Source: Lysobacter firmicutimachus
GTDB lineage: Bacteria; Pseudomonadota; Gammaproteobacteria; Xanthomonadales; Xanthomonadaceae
Assembly (NCBI RefSeq): GCF_037027445.1
Contig: NZ_JBANDL010000002.1
Span: 2,046,001 to 2,110,000, forward strand
DNA length: 64,000 bases
Reading direction: 5' to 3'
Below the pieces are notes generated by a model. That model made no database searches. It was given only the letters and a program-made list of their open reading frames with translations, and was not told the DNA's origin. Both the position numbers and the translations under genes were made by a program. Every line of letters begins with the position of its first letter. The first letter of the stretch is position 1. Shown here piece by piece: positions 55,803 through 64,000 of the stretch.

Positions 55803-58226
55803 TCACTCGCCGGCGTCGGGACGTAACAGCACGATGCGCAGCACGTTGTAGCGGCCTTCGCGGGCGTAAGCGGCCTCGTCGGCGAGGGAACGGATCAGGT
55901 ACAGGCCCAGGCCGCCGAGCGGACGGTCTTGGACGTCGGCGTCCAGGTCGGGCGGGGCTTGTGCGAGCGGATCGAACGGCCGCCCATCGTCGCGGAACAG
56001 CAGGTCGACGCGGTCGCGGCCGATGCCCAGTTCGAGGCTGACCTCGTGTCCGCCCGACTGGCCGCCGTAATCGATGGCGTTGCACATGACCTCCTCGACG
56101 ATCAGGCGCACGTCGCCGATGCGTTCGCGTTCGACGCCGGCTTCGGCCAACGCCGCCTCGACCGAGGCGAACACGTCCGGCAGCCGCGCGCGATCTTGCG
56201 GGGCGAGGAAATGCAGGGCCGCGCGCATGCCGGAGGCATCGTCGCCACCGCCGGACCAGTGCAAGGACAAGACGGTGATGTCGTCGGATTGCGCCGCGCC
56301 GGCGGCGAAGCGGTGCACGTCGGCGACCAGGTTGCCGCACAGGGTGCCCGGTTCGGCGGTGCCGCGCAGGCTCGCCAGCAACCGTTCGTTGCCGAACGGC
56401 CGCTGCTCGGCGTCGAAGGCCTCGGTGACGCCGTCGGTGTAGGCGACCAAGGCGTCGCCGCTGCGCAGGCGGCCGCGCCAGATCGGGTAGTGCTCGGCCA
56501 CCGCTACGCCCAGCGGCGGCCCCGACGGCAGCTCGATGAATCGCGCGCTGCCATCCGCGCCGAGCAGCGCTGGCGGCTCGTGGCCGGCGCTGGCCAGGGC
56601 GAACTCGCCGCTGCGCGCATCGATCAGTCCGCATAGCACGGTGGCGAACATGCAGGTGTCGTTGCCCTCGAGCAGGCGCTGCGCGGCTTCCTTCAAGGCG
56701 ATTTCCGGCGAACCGCCGAGCCCGGCCGCGATCTCCAGCACGGTCATGGTGCGGGCCATGAACAACGCCGCCGGAACGCCCTTGTCGGACACGTCGCCGA
56801 TCGCGAACCACAGGGTGTGGCTGTCGCGTTCGAAGAAACTGTAGAAGTCGCCGCCGACCGCCTTGGCCGGCTCCAGCCGCGCGTTGGCCTGCAGGCGCCA
56901 ACCGTCGGTACCGAGCACGCGCGCGCCGGGCAGCATCGCCAGCTGTATCTCGCGGGCGATATCCAGTTCGCTTTCGAGCTTTTGCCGGGCCGTGCTCATG
57001 TCCTGGATCTCGACCATCTGCCGCTTGATCGAGCCGCGCGCGTTGTCGAAGGCGCGCGCCATCACCCCCACTTCGTCGCGGCGATCGGTCTGGTGCAGCG
57101 GATAATCGAATTCGCCGTCGGCGAAATGGCTGGCGGAGCCGGTCAGGTCGCTCAGCGGCGTGGTGATCCGCGCCGCCATCCGCCGCACCAGCAGCGCGCA
57201 CAGCAGCAGGGCCAGCACTGCGATCAACGCGAGGCGGACGATGGTGCGCTTGAGCTCGGCCAGCAGCGGCTTGTGCGACATCGATACCTGCAGGGCCCAG
57301 CCGGTGTCGGCGATCGGCTCCAGCACCGAGTAGCGGGTTTCCCCGGTGGTCGGCAGCACATGGGTGAACGCGAACCGCCGTCCCTGCGCCCGCGCGGCGG
57401 ACATGTCCTGGAGATCGCTGCGCCCGGCAACGGCGATGTAGCCGTCGAGCGTGGTTTTCAGCGCCGCTTTCGGGTCGGCGTGCAGGGCGATGGTGCCGCC
57501 CGGCGCGAACAGCGCCGGGCGCTGGCCGCGGATACGGTGCAGCGGCTGGACCAGGTCGGACCAGCGTGCGATCGGCACGTCCAGGCTGACCATGCCCAGG
57601 CGGGCGCCGTGGCGTCCGCGCAGCGGCAGGTTCAAGGTGGTCATCCAATGACCGCCGGCGGTTTCGTTGAAGTAGGGCTCCGACCACCACGGCTTGTCGG
57701 CGGACAGGGTGCGCCGGTACCAGGGCTGCTGGGCGACGTTGTAGCCCAGTGCGATCAGATCGCGGTCGGCGACGCCGCGGCGTTCGACGCCGACGTAGTA
57801 GGCCATCGGCGCACCGTCGGGCAGCACCCCGGGTTCGAGCGCGATCAACCCGCCGACGGTGCTGGCGTCGGCGTCCAGCAGGGCCTGCAGGGTCTTGATG
57901 GTCGCCTCGCGGTCCAGGGCGAGATTGTCGAAGATGCCGATCATGCTGGCGCCGGTGATGCGTACCGATTCCATCGATGCATGCAGGCGCGCGGCGGTTT
58001 GCGCGGCTTCGTAGCGCGTCCGTTCCTGGGCCCCGGCGATGATGAGCTGGCGTGCGATCAGAAAGGCGGCGACGAAGCCCAGCAACAGCAGCACGCCGAC
58101 CAGCAGGCCGAACCACAGCATCAGCTTGGTGCGCAGACTGTCGCGCCACGACACCGGAGGAAGCTCGCCGCTCGCGATCGCAGCGCGAGGCGAGGGCGGA
58201 ACGGCGGCTGGCTCGGTCCGGTCCAT
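55803..58226 (-). CDS. Membrane sensor with PP2C (SpoIIE) phosphatase and C-terminal HATPase domain
   Basis: An 807-residue inner-membrane protein. Helix 1 (about 36-63) and helix 2 (about 330-350) flank a periplasmic Cache-type sensor (e.g. IALEPGVLPDGAPMAYYVG, QPWYRRTLSADKPWWSEPYF). A HAMP domain (ARITTPLSDL..RDEVGVMARAFD) leads into a PP2C-like phosphatase (AVGGDFYSFF, IGDVSDKGVPAALFM, LVAYTDGVTEAFD). The last 140 residues form a histidine-kinase-like ATPase of the RsbW type (VEEVMCNAIDYGG, DDGRPFDP, GGLGLYLI). One protein thus has both phosphatase and kinase parts for the STAS neighbour. The STAS gene lies 28 bases downstream. Confidence 0.9.
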   Translation of the reverse strand: MDRTEPAAVPPSPRAAIASGELPPVSWRDSLRTKLMLWFGLLVGVLLLLGFVAAFLIARQLIIAGAQERTRYEAAQTAARLHASMESVRITGASMIGIFDNLALDREATIKTLQALLDADASTVGGLIALEPGVLPDGAPMAYYVGVERRGVADRDLIALGYNVAQQPWYRRTLSADKPWWSEPYFNETAGGHWMTTLNLPLRGRHGARLGMVSLDVPIARWSDLVQPLHRIRGQRPALFAPGGTIALHADPKAALKTTLDGYIAVAGRSDLQDMSAARAQGRRFAFTHVLPTTGETRYSVLEPIADTGWALQVSMSHKPLLAELKRTIVRLALIAVLALLLCALLVRRMAARITTPLSDLTGSASHFADGEFDYPLHQTDRRDEVGVMARAFDNARGSIKRQMVEIQDMSTARQKLESELDIAREIQLAMLPGARVLGTDGWRLQANARLEPAKAVGGDFYSFFERDSHTLWFAIGDVSDKGVPAALFMARTMTVLEIAAGLGGSPEIALKEAAQRLLEGNDTCMFATVLCGLIDARSGEFALASAGHEPPALLGADGSARFIELPSGPPLGVAVAEHYPIWRGRLRSGDALVAYTDGVTEAFDAEQRPFGNERLLASLRGTAEPGTLCGNLVADVHRFAAGAAQSDDITVLSLHWSGGGDDASGMRAALHFLAPQDRARLPDVFASVEAALAEAGVERERIGDVRLIVEEVMCNAIDYGGQSGGHEVSLELGIGRDRVDLLFRDDGRPFDPLAQAPPDLDADVQDRPLGGLGLYLIRSLADEAAYAREGRYNVLRIVLLRPDAGE

Positions 58227-58790
58227 CGGCGGCTCCCAGAGGACAGCGCGAGCATAGCCTCAAGCACGGCAAAAAAACCGAGCGCGGTCATGGTTTCTCC
58301 GGCGCCCGGATGCGCCGGCGACGGTCGTCGTCGGGGCGGGGGTTGTGCGTTGGGGCCGGCCAGTGGCGGCGGCTTGTGCCCCCGGACCGCCGCGGCTGCG
58401 CCGTGTGCTCCGCGGCGTCGTTTCTGGCGCTGCGCGGGCGATCGGCATCGATGCGTCGGCGCTCGGCGCGCCTTGTGGCCGATCTTCGGCGACACGGCGG
58501 CCGAGGCGATCGTTCGCGCCCGGAATGATGCGTTTTTGCAGCATGGCGCTTTCGCCTCGCGCGAAGCGGGGGGCGCAGGGACCGCCGGTCGGACAGAGCG
58601 GCCGGTGCGGCGTCACGCCCGGCGCGCCGGAGTAGGATGCGCTCGATGCCGATGCGAGGCGCCTTCCGCAGCCAGATTGCGTCGGTTACAGACGAGGGCG
58701 GTCGTGCCCTCCGGCCAGGGGCGGCGCCGCAACGGCGCCGGGCCGCCAGCACGACCACTGCGTCGCCGCATGCCCGTTCGAGGCCCGACC
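58227..58790. other. Divergent spacer without a gene
   Basis: About 560 bases between the phosphatase gene (minus) and the TPR lipoprotein gene (plus). Open frames on both strands overlap each other and are Arg/Ala-rich. No hairpin, REP or promoter could be assigned. Confidence 0.4.
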
Positions 58791-60494
58791 ATGAAACCCG
58801 TTCTGCGCATTCTCGTGTTCTCCTGCGCCGTCGCGCTGGCGCTCCCGTCCTGCCGCAAACCCACGCCCGAGGAGGCAGGACCGGCGGCGCAAGCGGTATC
58901 GCCGCCGGAACTGGCGATGGTCGGTGCGCATCTGTTGGAAGGCTTGGGCGACTATCGTTTTCCGATCACCAGCAAGAACCCCGAGGTGCAGCGTTGGTTC
59001 GACCAGGGGCTGATGCTGACGTTCGGCTTCAACCACGACGCCGCCGAGCGGTCTTTCCTCAAGGCCATCGAACTCGATCCGGACTGTGCGATGTGCTGGT
59101 GGGGGGCGTCGCTGGTGGTAGGGCCGCACGTCAACGCGGCGATGAATCCGGAAGACAACGGCGACGCCTGGACCCGCCTGCAGCGCGCCAAGACGCTGGC
59201 GCCGAAAGCCAGCGAACGCGAACGCGCTTTCATCCAGGCCCTGTCGGCGCGCTACGCGCAGGACCCGCCGGCCGACCGGCGCGCGCTGGACCAGGCCTAT
59301 GCCGACGCCACGCGCGAATTGGTGCGGCTGCGCCCGGACGACTTGGATGCGGCCGTGTTCCACGCCGAAGCGCTGATGGACCTGCAACCCTGGGATTACT
59401 ACGACGAAAAGCGCCAGCCCAAGGGCAATACCGCCGAGGTGGTGTCGACCCTGGAATCGGTGATGGCGCGCAACCCCGATCATGCCGGTGCCTTGCATCT
59501 GTACGTGCACGCGGTCGAGGCGTCGGCCGCGCCCGAGCGCGGAGCGGCGGCCGCCGATCGCCTGCGCGAGCTGATTCCCGGCTCCGGTCACTTGGTGCAC
59601 ATGCCGGCCCACATCTACGCCCGCGTCGGGCGCTGGCACGATGCGGTGGTGGCCAACCAGCGCGCGATCGAGGCCGACGACGCGTATCTCGCGGTTTGCC
59701 GCGGCTACACCCAGGGCGTGTACCCGTTGGGTTACGTGCCGCACAACCACCATTTCCTCTGGTTCGCCTCCAGCATGGAAGGCAGCGGCGCGTTGGCCAA
59801 GCGCGCCGCGGCGACCACCGCCGAGCGCACCCACCTGCCGGAGTTGATGCGCAAGGAAGGCTTCGCCGGCCTGCAGCACTTCTGGATGACGCCGTGGTTC
59901 GAACGGGTGCGCTTCGGCCGCTGGGAGGAGATCGCCGGCGCGCCCAACCCGGCAGCGGATCTGCCCTACGTCACCACGGTGTGGCATTACGCCCAGGCGA
60001 TGGCGGCGGTGCGGCAGAACCGCTTGGGCGATGCGCAGCGTCACCTCGACGCGTTGCGGCCGTTGGCGAGCGACCCGGCGATGGACCAGTTGACCATGTG
60101 GGACCGCTATCCCTTGTCGCACGCCTCGCGCATCGCCGAGCGCGTGGTCACCGCCGAGCTGGCCGCGGCGCGCGGCGAGCGCGATGCGGCGATTTCGGCC
60201 TTGAACGAAGCGATCGCGATCGAAGACCGCATCCCCTACGACGAACCGCCGGGCTGGCACGCGCCGGTGCGCCAAAGCCTGGGCGCGGTGCTGCTCGATG
60301 CCGGCCGCGGCGCCGACGCCGAGCGCGTGTATCGCGAAGAACTGTTGCGCAATCCCGGCAACGGCTGGTCCTTGTTCGGGCTGGCGCAGAGCCTGCGCGC
60401 GCAAGGCAAGCAGGCCGAGGCCGAAGCCGCGCAGCGCGATTTCGAAGCGGCCTGGCGCAATGCCGACGTCACGCTGACCGCTTCGCGGATGTAG
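58791..60494 (+). CDS. TPR-repeat lipoprotein
   Basis: A 567-residue exported protein. MKPVLRILVFSCAVALALPSC ends in a lipobox-like LPS-C. TPR-like helical pairs follow: VQRWFDQGLMLTFGFNHDAAERSFLKAIELDPDCAMCWWG, then NPDHAGALHLYVHAVEAS, RVGRWHDAVVANQRAIEADDAYL, and a last set (LGAVLLDAGRGADAERVYREELL..NGWSLFGLAQSLRAQGK). The HMPAHIYARVG motif recurs in secreted TPR proteins of Xanthomonadaceae. Function is unknown; scaffold for envelope complexes is possible. ATG at 58791 is used because the signal peptide starts there. Confidence 0.8.
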   Translation: MKPVLRILVFSCAVALALPSCRKPTPEEAGPAAQAVSPPELAMVGAHLLEGLGDYRFPITSKNPEVQRWFDQGLMLTFGFNHDAAERSFLKAIELDPDCAMCWWGASLVVGPHVNAAMNPEDNGDAWTRLQRAKTLAPKASERERAFIQALSARYAQDPPADRRALDQAYADATRELVRLRPDDLDAAVFHAEALMDLQPWDYYDEKRQPKGNTAEVVSTLESVMARNPDHAGALHLYVHAVEASAAPERGAAAADRLRELIPGSGHLVHMPAHIYARVGRWHDAVVANQRAIEADDAYLAVCRGYTQGVYPLGYVPHNHHFLWFASSMEGSGALAKRAAATTAERTHLPELMRKEGFAGLQHFWMTPWFERVRFGRWEEIAGAPNPAADLPYVTTVWHYAQAMAAVRQNRLGDAQRHLDALRPLASDPAMDQLTMWDRYPLSHASRIAERVVTAELAAARGERDAAISALNEAIAIEDRIPYDEPPGWHAPVRQSLGAVLLDAGRGADAERVYREELLRNPGNGWSLFGLAQSLRAQGKQAEAEAAQRDFEAAWRNADVTLTASRM

Positions 60495-60511
60495 CCGATG
60501 CGGACGCGCGC

Positions 60512-61571
60512 CTAGCCGGAGTGGTTCTGCGCGCGAAGCGTATGCCCGGCATTGCCGCAGGCAGGGCCGGCTTGGGGCGCGGCATGGAACTCGACCAGCA
60601 GGCCCAGATCGTCCACGGTCGGGGCCAGAAAGGCCTCGCCCCAGGCGCCGCGGTAGCCCGAGGCGAGTCTCGTAGCCGCGTTCCACCCGCCAACGGGCCT
60701 GCTGCAGGTCGGCGACGGCGATGCTGACGCCCAGCAACTGCGGCCCCCGTCGGCGCAGCGCATCCGCGGCGGCGCCTTCGCCGTCGGGCTGCAAGGCCAG
60801 CACGCGCTTGCCGCCGACCGGCACGCAATAGCCGCGTGCCGCGATTTGCGGCAGACGGACCGGGCTCATGCCGGTGAAGCCCATGCGTTCGAACTGCTTG
60901 CGGTCGGCTTCGACGTCCGCCGAAAGCAGCCACAGGCCGCTCAGCGCCAACGCCCCGTTGGGGTGCTGCGGGCCGACACGCAGGTCGATCGCGCGCTCCG
61001 GTGTCGCAGCGAGGGCGGCGTAGTCGATGAAGAACAGGTTGCTGGACAAGGGTTGCGCGTCGAACGAAAACAAACGCCAGCGCGGCGGATGTCCCGCACC
61101 GTCGCCGTCGGGATCGTCGGCCGCGGCGGTGAACAACGGCGTGACGGTGAACCGCTGTCGGCGCAGTTGGTCATGCGCGGCGTCGAGCGCAGCCGAGCGC
61201 AGGCCGAAGGTGTGGGCGCCGACACCGCCGCGCAACGCCTTCTGGTCGGCCTGCATGCCGGGATCGAACTGCGGGTTCGCGCCCTCGATCGCGAACAATT
61301 CCAGGTAGCTGCGGTCGCCGAAGCGCACATAGCGATTGGCGACGCCGCCGGTCGTGCGGCCCGGCCGCACCTGGAAGCCGAGCTTGACCGTCATCGCCGA
61401 GGTGATCTCGTCGATGCGGCGGCCCCAGACCAGCGCGTGGTCGATGTCGCTGCCGGCGGCGGGCGAGGCCGGCGTTGCCGCTGGCCCGGCCGCGGCCGGG
61501 CCGGCGCCCAGCAGCAGGGCGCCGCCCAGGGCGAGGGACAGGGCGATGGATGGTTTGGATTGCGTCTTCAT
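60512..61571 (-). pseudogene. Exported VOC/glyoxalase-like protein, frameshifted
   Basis: From ATG 61571 the protein has a signal peptide (MKTQSKPSIALSLALGGALL) and a glyoxalase-like domain (DIDHALVWGRRIDEITSAM, VRPGRTTGGVANRYVRFGD, HTFGLRS). At about 60661-60670 the frame leaves the conserved pattern (..VERGYETRLGLPRR) and the neighbouring frame continues RLASGYRGAWGEAF..DDLGLLVEFHA to a stop at 60512. A one-base difference restores a protein of about 352 residues. Whether this is a sequencing error or a real mutation cannot be told. The domain resembles the Glyoxalase_3 type, which binds a metal; substrate unknown. Confidence 0.6.
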
Positions 61572-61750
61572 GGCCGTCTCCGAGTGCGGTTGCGATGGCG
61601 CACAGCTTCGCGGAGGCGCAGCCGCGCCGGCGCGCACGGACGGACGGCGACGGGCACGAAAGGACGATCGGTGCGGATCGAGGACGCGAGGGCACGGGCG
61701 ATGCAGGCGGTCAACCGGCGCGACGGCTCGATTCGCGACAGCGCTCAGCC

Positions 61751-62683
61751 CTAGCCGGCGGCCAGTGCCTGCAACTGCTGTTGCATCGACGCGCGCAGCT
61801 TCGTCAACGGCGTGCGCGCCAGTTCCGCCAGCGGCCGGTCGCGGCCGATGCGGCGGGCGATGCTCAGGCCGACCAGATAGCCGCCGCGGGCGGGTTCCGG
61901 GCCCTTGTGGCCGGCGCCGAAGAAACGGTTGGCGTCGTCGGCGGAGGTCGAGTCCAGCACGGCGAGCAGTTTGCCGGCCAGATCGCGCACGGTGGCGTCG
62001 TCGACCGCGGCCAGCTTGCGGTCGTCCAGCAGCACCTGCACCCGGCTGGCGTCGGGGTTGAGGCGTTCGCTGACGTAGGTGGCCAGGCCTTCGATCCACA
62101 GCGAGCCGTAGACCGGCGGTTGCTCGTCCATCAGCAATTCGGGCACGAGTTGGCCGTGGTAGAGGTGGAAGGACTCGTGGTCGAGGAACACCGACAGATT
62201 GGCGTCGGCGCCGTGGTAGCGGACGATGCCGTCGATGCCGACGAACAACGGCAGCCTGCCTTGCCACGGACGCAGGTGGCCGTCGAAGTTGAACAGCGAC
62301 GGCATCAGGTAGATCGGCGCGCGCTCGCGTTGGAAATCGGGGAACTCGCGCTGGAAGTGTTCGACGTGGCGCCGGTAGTGCCCGGCGAAGCCCTGGCTGA
62401 GGCGGCGCGCAGGTTCGGCGATGGCGTCGAACTGCGGCAGCCAGGCGGCCAACCGTTCCGGCGTAGGCTTGAGCCCGGCACCGGCGTACAGCTCGGCGTT
62501 GGGAGCGAAGAACGCCTGGCCGATGGCCCGCGCGCGATCCTCGGCCGCGCGGCCGGCGTCGTAGGCGCGCCAGAACGCCGGCATCAGATCGGTCGGCGCG
62601 GGCGCCGCTGCCGCGGGCAGCCGGCCGGCGGCGGCGAGCAAGGGCGACAGGGCGGCCAGTCGGAGCAGATCGCGGCGGTGCAT
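61751..62683 (-). CDS. Exported protein with HExxH and gluzincin-like EGLA motif
   Basis: A 310-residue protein starting MHRRDLLRLAALSPLLAAAG, whose RRDLLRLA is a likely Tat signal. The body includes FLDHESFHLYHGQLVPELL with HESFH (HExxH) and, about 20 residues later, LWIEGLATYVSERLNP, the Glu-containing helix of gluzincin peptidases. The two motifs suggest a zinc peptidase, perhaps exported already folded. No named family was recognised (DUF2268-like architecture is possible). It lies 179 bases upstream of the frameshifted VOC gene on the same strand, so they may have formed an operon. Upstream gap 62684-62844 holds nothing recognised. Confidence 0.7.
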   Translation of the reverse strand: MHRRDLLRLAALSPLLAAAGRLPAAAAPAPTDLMPAFWRAYDAGRAAEDRARAIGQAFFAPNAELYAGAGLKPTPERLAAWLPQFDAIAEPARRLSQGFAGHYRRHVEHFQREFPDFQRERAPIYLMPSLFNFDGHLRPWQGRLPLFVGIDGIVRYHGADANLSVFLDHESFHLYHGQLVPELLMDEQPPVYGSLWIEGLATYVSERLNPDASRVQVLLDDRKLAAVDDATVRDLAGKLLAVLDSTSADDANRFFGAGHKGPEPARGGYLVGLSIARRIGRDRPLAELARTPLTKLRASMQQQLQALAAG

Positions 62684-62844
62684 CGTGGAATCCTGTTGGG
62701 TCGACTCGATGAGCGATGCGGCGGGGGGGCCGTGTCGTTGAAGCGCGCCTGAAGGGCCAGCACGGCGCGCGCAGGCGCCGAGTCTAAGTCGGACGCTGAC
62801 GCGCAACTGTTTCTTTTTGCGAAACCGCGGAGGCCGAGGCGACT

Positions 62845-63744
62845 TCAGTACGCACGCACCCCGTCCGCCAAGGCCAGGTCCAGGAACGCCCGCACCCGCG
62901 CCGGCAGCATGCGCGCGCTGGGGTAGACCGCATGGATCGGCGACGGCGGACGTTCGAATTCGGGCAGCAGGACCTCCAGTTCGCCGGTGGCCAGGTGCGC
63001 AGCGACCTGATAATGGAGGGCGCGGACCAGGCCGCCGCTCTCGCGGGCGTGGTCGATCGCGGCCTCGGCGCTGTTGGTGGACAGGCGCGCGGCGATGGCG
63101 ATGCGCAGCTCGCGCGCCGGGTCGTGCGGGTCGGCGAACAGCCAGTCGCCGTTGGCATGGACCGGGCCGAAAGCGATGGTGTCGTGGCCGGCGATCGCTT
63201 CCGGCGCGGCCGGTCGCCCTCGCGCGGCCAGATACGCCGGGCTGGCCACCAGCACGCGGCGGGTGCTGCCGAGCGGGCGTGCGACCAGGCTGGAGTCGCC
63301 GAGCGCGCCCAGCCGGATCGCGATGTCGACCCCTTCCTCGATCAGGCTGACGTTGCGGTCGTTGAGTTGCAGCTCGGCGACCACGTCGGGGTAGGCGGCC
63401 AGATAGCGGCGCAGCAACGCGGCCACGTGCATGCGGCCGAACGTCAGCGGCGCCGAGATCACCAGCCGGCCGCGCGGCCGCTCCTGTTCGCCGCGGGCGA
63501 TGTCCTCGGCGGCGTCGACCTCGGCCAGCACGCGCCGGACCTGGTCCAGGTAGCGCGTGCCGGCGTCGGTGAGGTGCAGCGAACGGGTGGTGCGTTGCAG
63601 CAGGCGCACGCCGATGTGGCTTTCCAGGCTGGACACGGTGCGGGTGACCACCGGCGGCGACAGGCCCAGCCGGCGTGCCGCTGCGGCGAAGCTGCCGGTG
63701 TCGCAGACGGCGGCGAACACGCTCATGGCTTGGAGGCGGTCCAC
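62845..63744 (-). CDS. LysR-family transcriptional regulator
   Basis: A 299-residue regulator. The GTG at 63744 (VDRLQAMSVFAAVCDTGSFA) gives the normal N-terminus; a longer ATG reading adds unlikely sequence. The winged helix-turn-helix is FAAAARRLGLSPPVVTRTVSSLESHIGVRLLQRTTRSLHLT. The effector domain has ISAPLTFGRMHVAALLRRYL and GVDIAIRLGALGDSSLVARPLG, as in the LysR group that represses or activates an adjacent divergent gene. The partial gene at 63890 runs the other way 146 bases upstream and is the likely target. Confidence 0.9.
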   Translation of the reverse strand: MDRLQAMSVFAAVCDTGSFAAAARRLGLSPPVVTRTVSSLESHIGVRLLQRTTRSLHLTDAGTRYLDQVRRVLAEVDAAEDIARGEQERPRGRLVISAPLTFGRMHVAALLRRYLAAYPDVVAELQLNDRNVSLIEEGVDIAIRLGALGDSSLVARPLGSTRRVLVASPAYLAARGRPAAPEAIAGHDTIAFGPVHANGDWLFADPHDPARELRIAIAARLSTNSAEAAIDHARESGGLVRALHYQVAAHLATGELEVLLPEFERPPSPIHAVYPSARMLPARVRAFLDLALADGVRAY

Positions 63745-63889
63745 GGTTATTCCTGATTCGGCAATGGTGAAGTGTCTTCCATGCCGATTATCACCGTCCG
63801 GAGAAAGATTCAAAGTGGCTCCCGCAGCGCAGACCTTCCCCTTCGGTCGCCGGGCCCGCTGCAGCCGGCGGCCCATCGGAGCCTCCCCC

Positions 63890-64000
63890 ATGAGCAAGAC
63901 CCTGTTGAACCTGGCCACTGCCGCCGTGTTGGCCGCCAGCGCCGTCCAGACCCTCCCGGCCGCTGCCGCAGAGTCGGTTGCGCAGACCGCAACCGCGCCC
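63890..64000 (+). CDS. Exported protein, 5' end only
   Basis: The ATG at 63890 starts MSKTLLNLATAAVLAASAVQ and a clear Sec signal peptide (cleavage near AAA-ESVAQ), then the window ends. The product cannot be named. It is divergent from the LysR gene, and LysR-linked divergent genes in this family often encode an exported hydrolase or oxidoreductase, which is inference only. Confidence 0.6.
   Translation, partial: MSKTLLNLATAAVLAASAVQTLPAAAAESVAQTATAP

Noticed and set aside
56817..60494. 1225-codon plus-strand frame
   Set aside because: Only the last 567 codons (from 58791) look like protein and start with a signal peptide; the first part is antisense to the phosphatase.
58686..62267. 1193-codon open frame on the minus strand
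   Set aside because: It runs antisense through the TPR lipoprotein gene after the VOC frameshift; composition is Arg/His-rich and no domain appears. High GC removes stop codons.

Overview
The window is a GC-rich bacterial chromosome segment. Its gene set fits a Lysobacter-like member of the Xanthomonadaceae: many secreted proteases (alpha-lytic type, subtilisins, an M13 peptidase and an HExxHxxGxxH protein), a fused isobutyryl-CoA mutase, a dispersed leucine/isovalerate degradation route, and many short GTAG-type REP palindromes. The species name is an inference from gene content. I saw no tRNA, rRNA, insertion sequence, integrase or CRISPR array.

Layout. 0-5 kb: an EfpL (YeiP) end, an SDR dehydrogenase, a GNAT enzyme, a secreted DUF4189-type protein, and a run of small orphan proteins (DUF4304, DUF4279, unknown). 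5-12.5 kb (minus strand): a PAS-GGDEF-EAL enzyme translationally coupled to HMG-CoA lyase and a small lipoprotein, then methylcrotonyl-CoA carboxylase alpha and methylglutaconyl-CoA hydratase. 12.5-15 kb: feoA-feoB plus a small Cys-rich membrane protein behind a clear Fur box. 15-17 kb: a bactofilin operon. 17-28 kb: methylcrotonyl-CoA carboxylase beta, two Ala-rich lipoproteins, a thiolase, an S8 autotransporter, isovaleryl-CoA dehydrogenase, an alpha carbonic anhydrase and leucine dehydrogenase. Leucine deamination, isovaleryl-CoA oxidation, carboxylation, hydration and cleavage are therefore all encoded within about 21 kb, with unrelated operons in between. 29-38 kb: a YXWGXW-type protein, IcmF, an Ig-like/P-domain secreted protein, a methyltransferase, a DUF3228 protein and a GFA-family protein.

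38-41.4 kb is a sharply AT-richer island with different codon use. It holds a decayed gene, an ABC-type ATPase and an overlapping DUF4435 (TOPRIM-like) protein. This pair resembles PARIS-type anti-phage defence (AriA/AriB). The ATPase reading frame is broken at a run of eight G; the missing H-loop and C-terminus are intact in the next frame and run into the DUF4435 start. This is the most interesting object in the window.

41.8-53.8 kb is an exoprotease cluster (S1, M12B-like, alpha-lytic S1, S8, M13) whose intergenic spaces are packed with REP palindromes of two architectures (23 and 47 bp). 54-58 kb holds an XRE/DUF2975 pair with twin palindromes upstream, a DUF2188 protein, and a STAS protein next to a sensor phosphatase that carries its own C-terminal HATPase domain. 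58.8-64 kb holds a TPR lipoprotein, a frameshifted VOC-like gene, a Tat-type exported HExxH protein, a LysR regulator and the start of an exported protein cut by the window edge.
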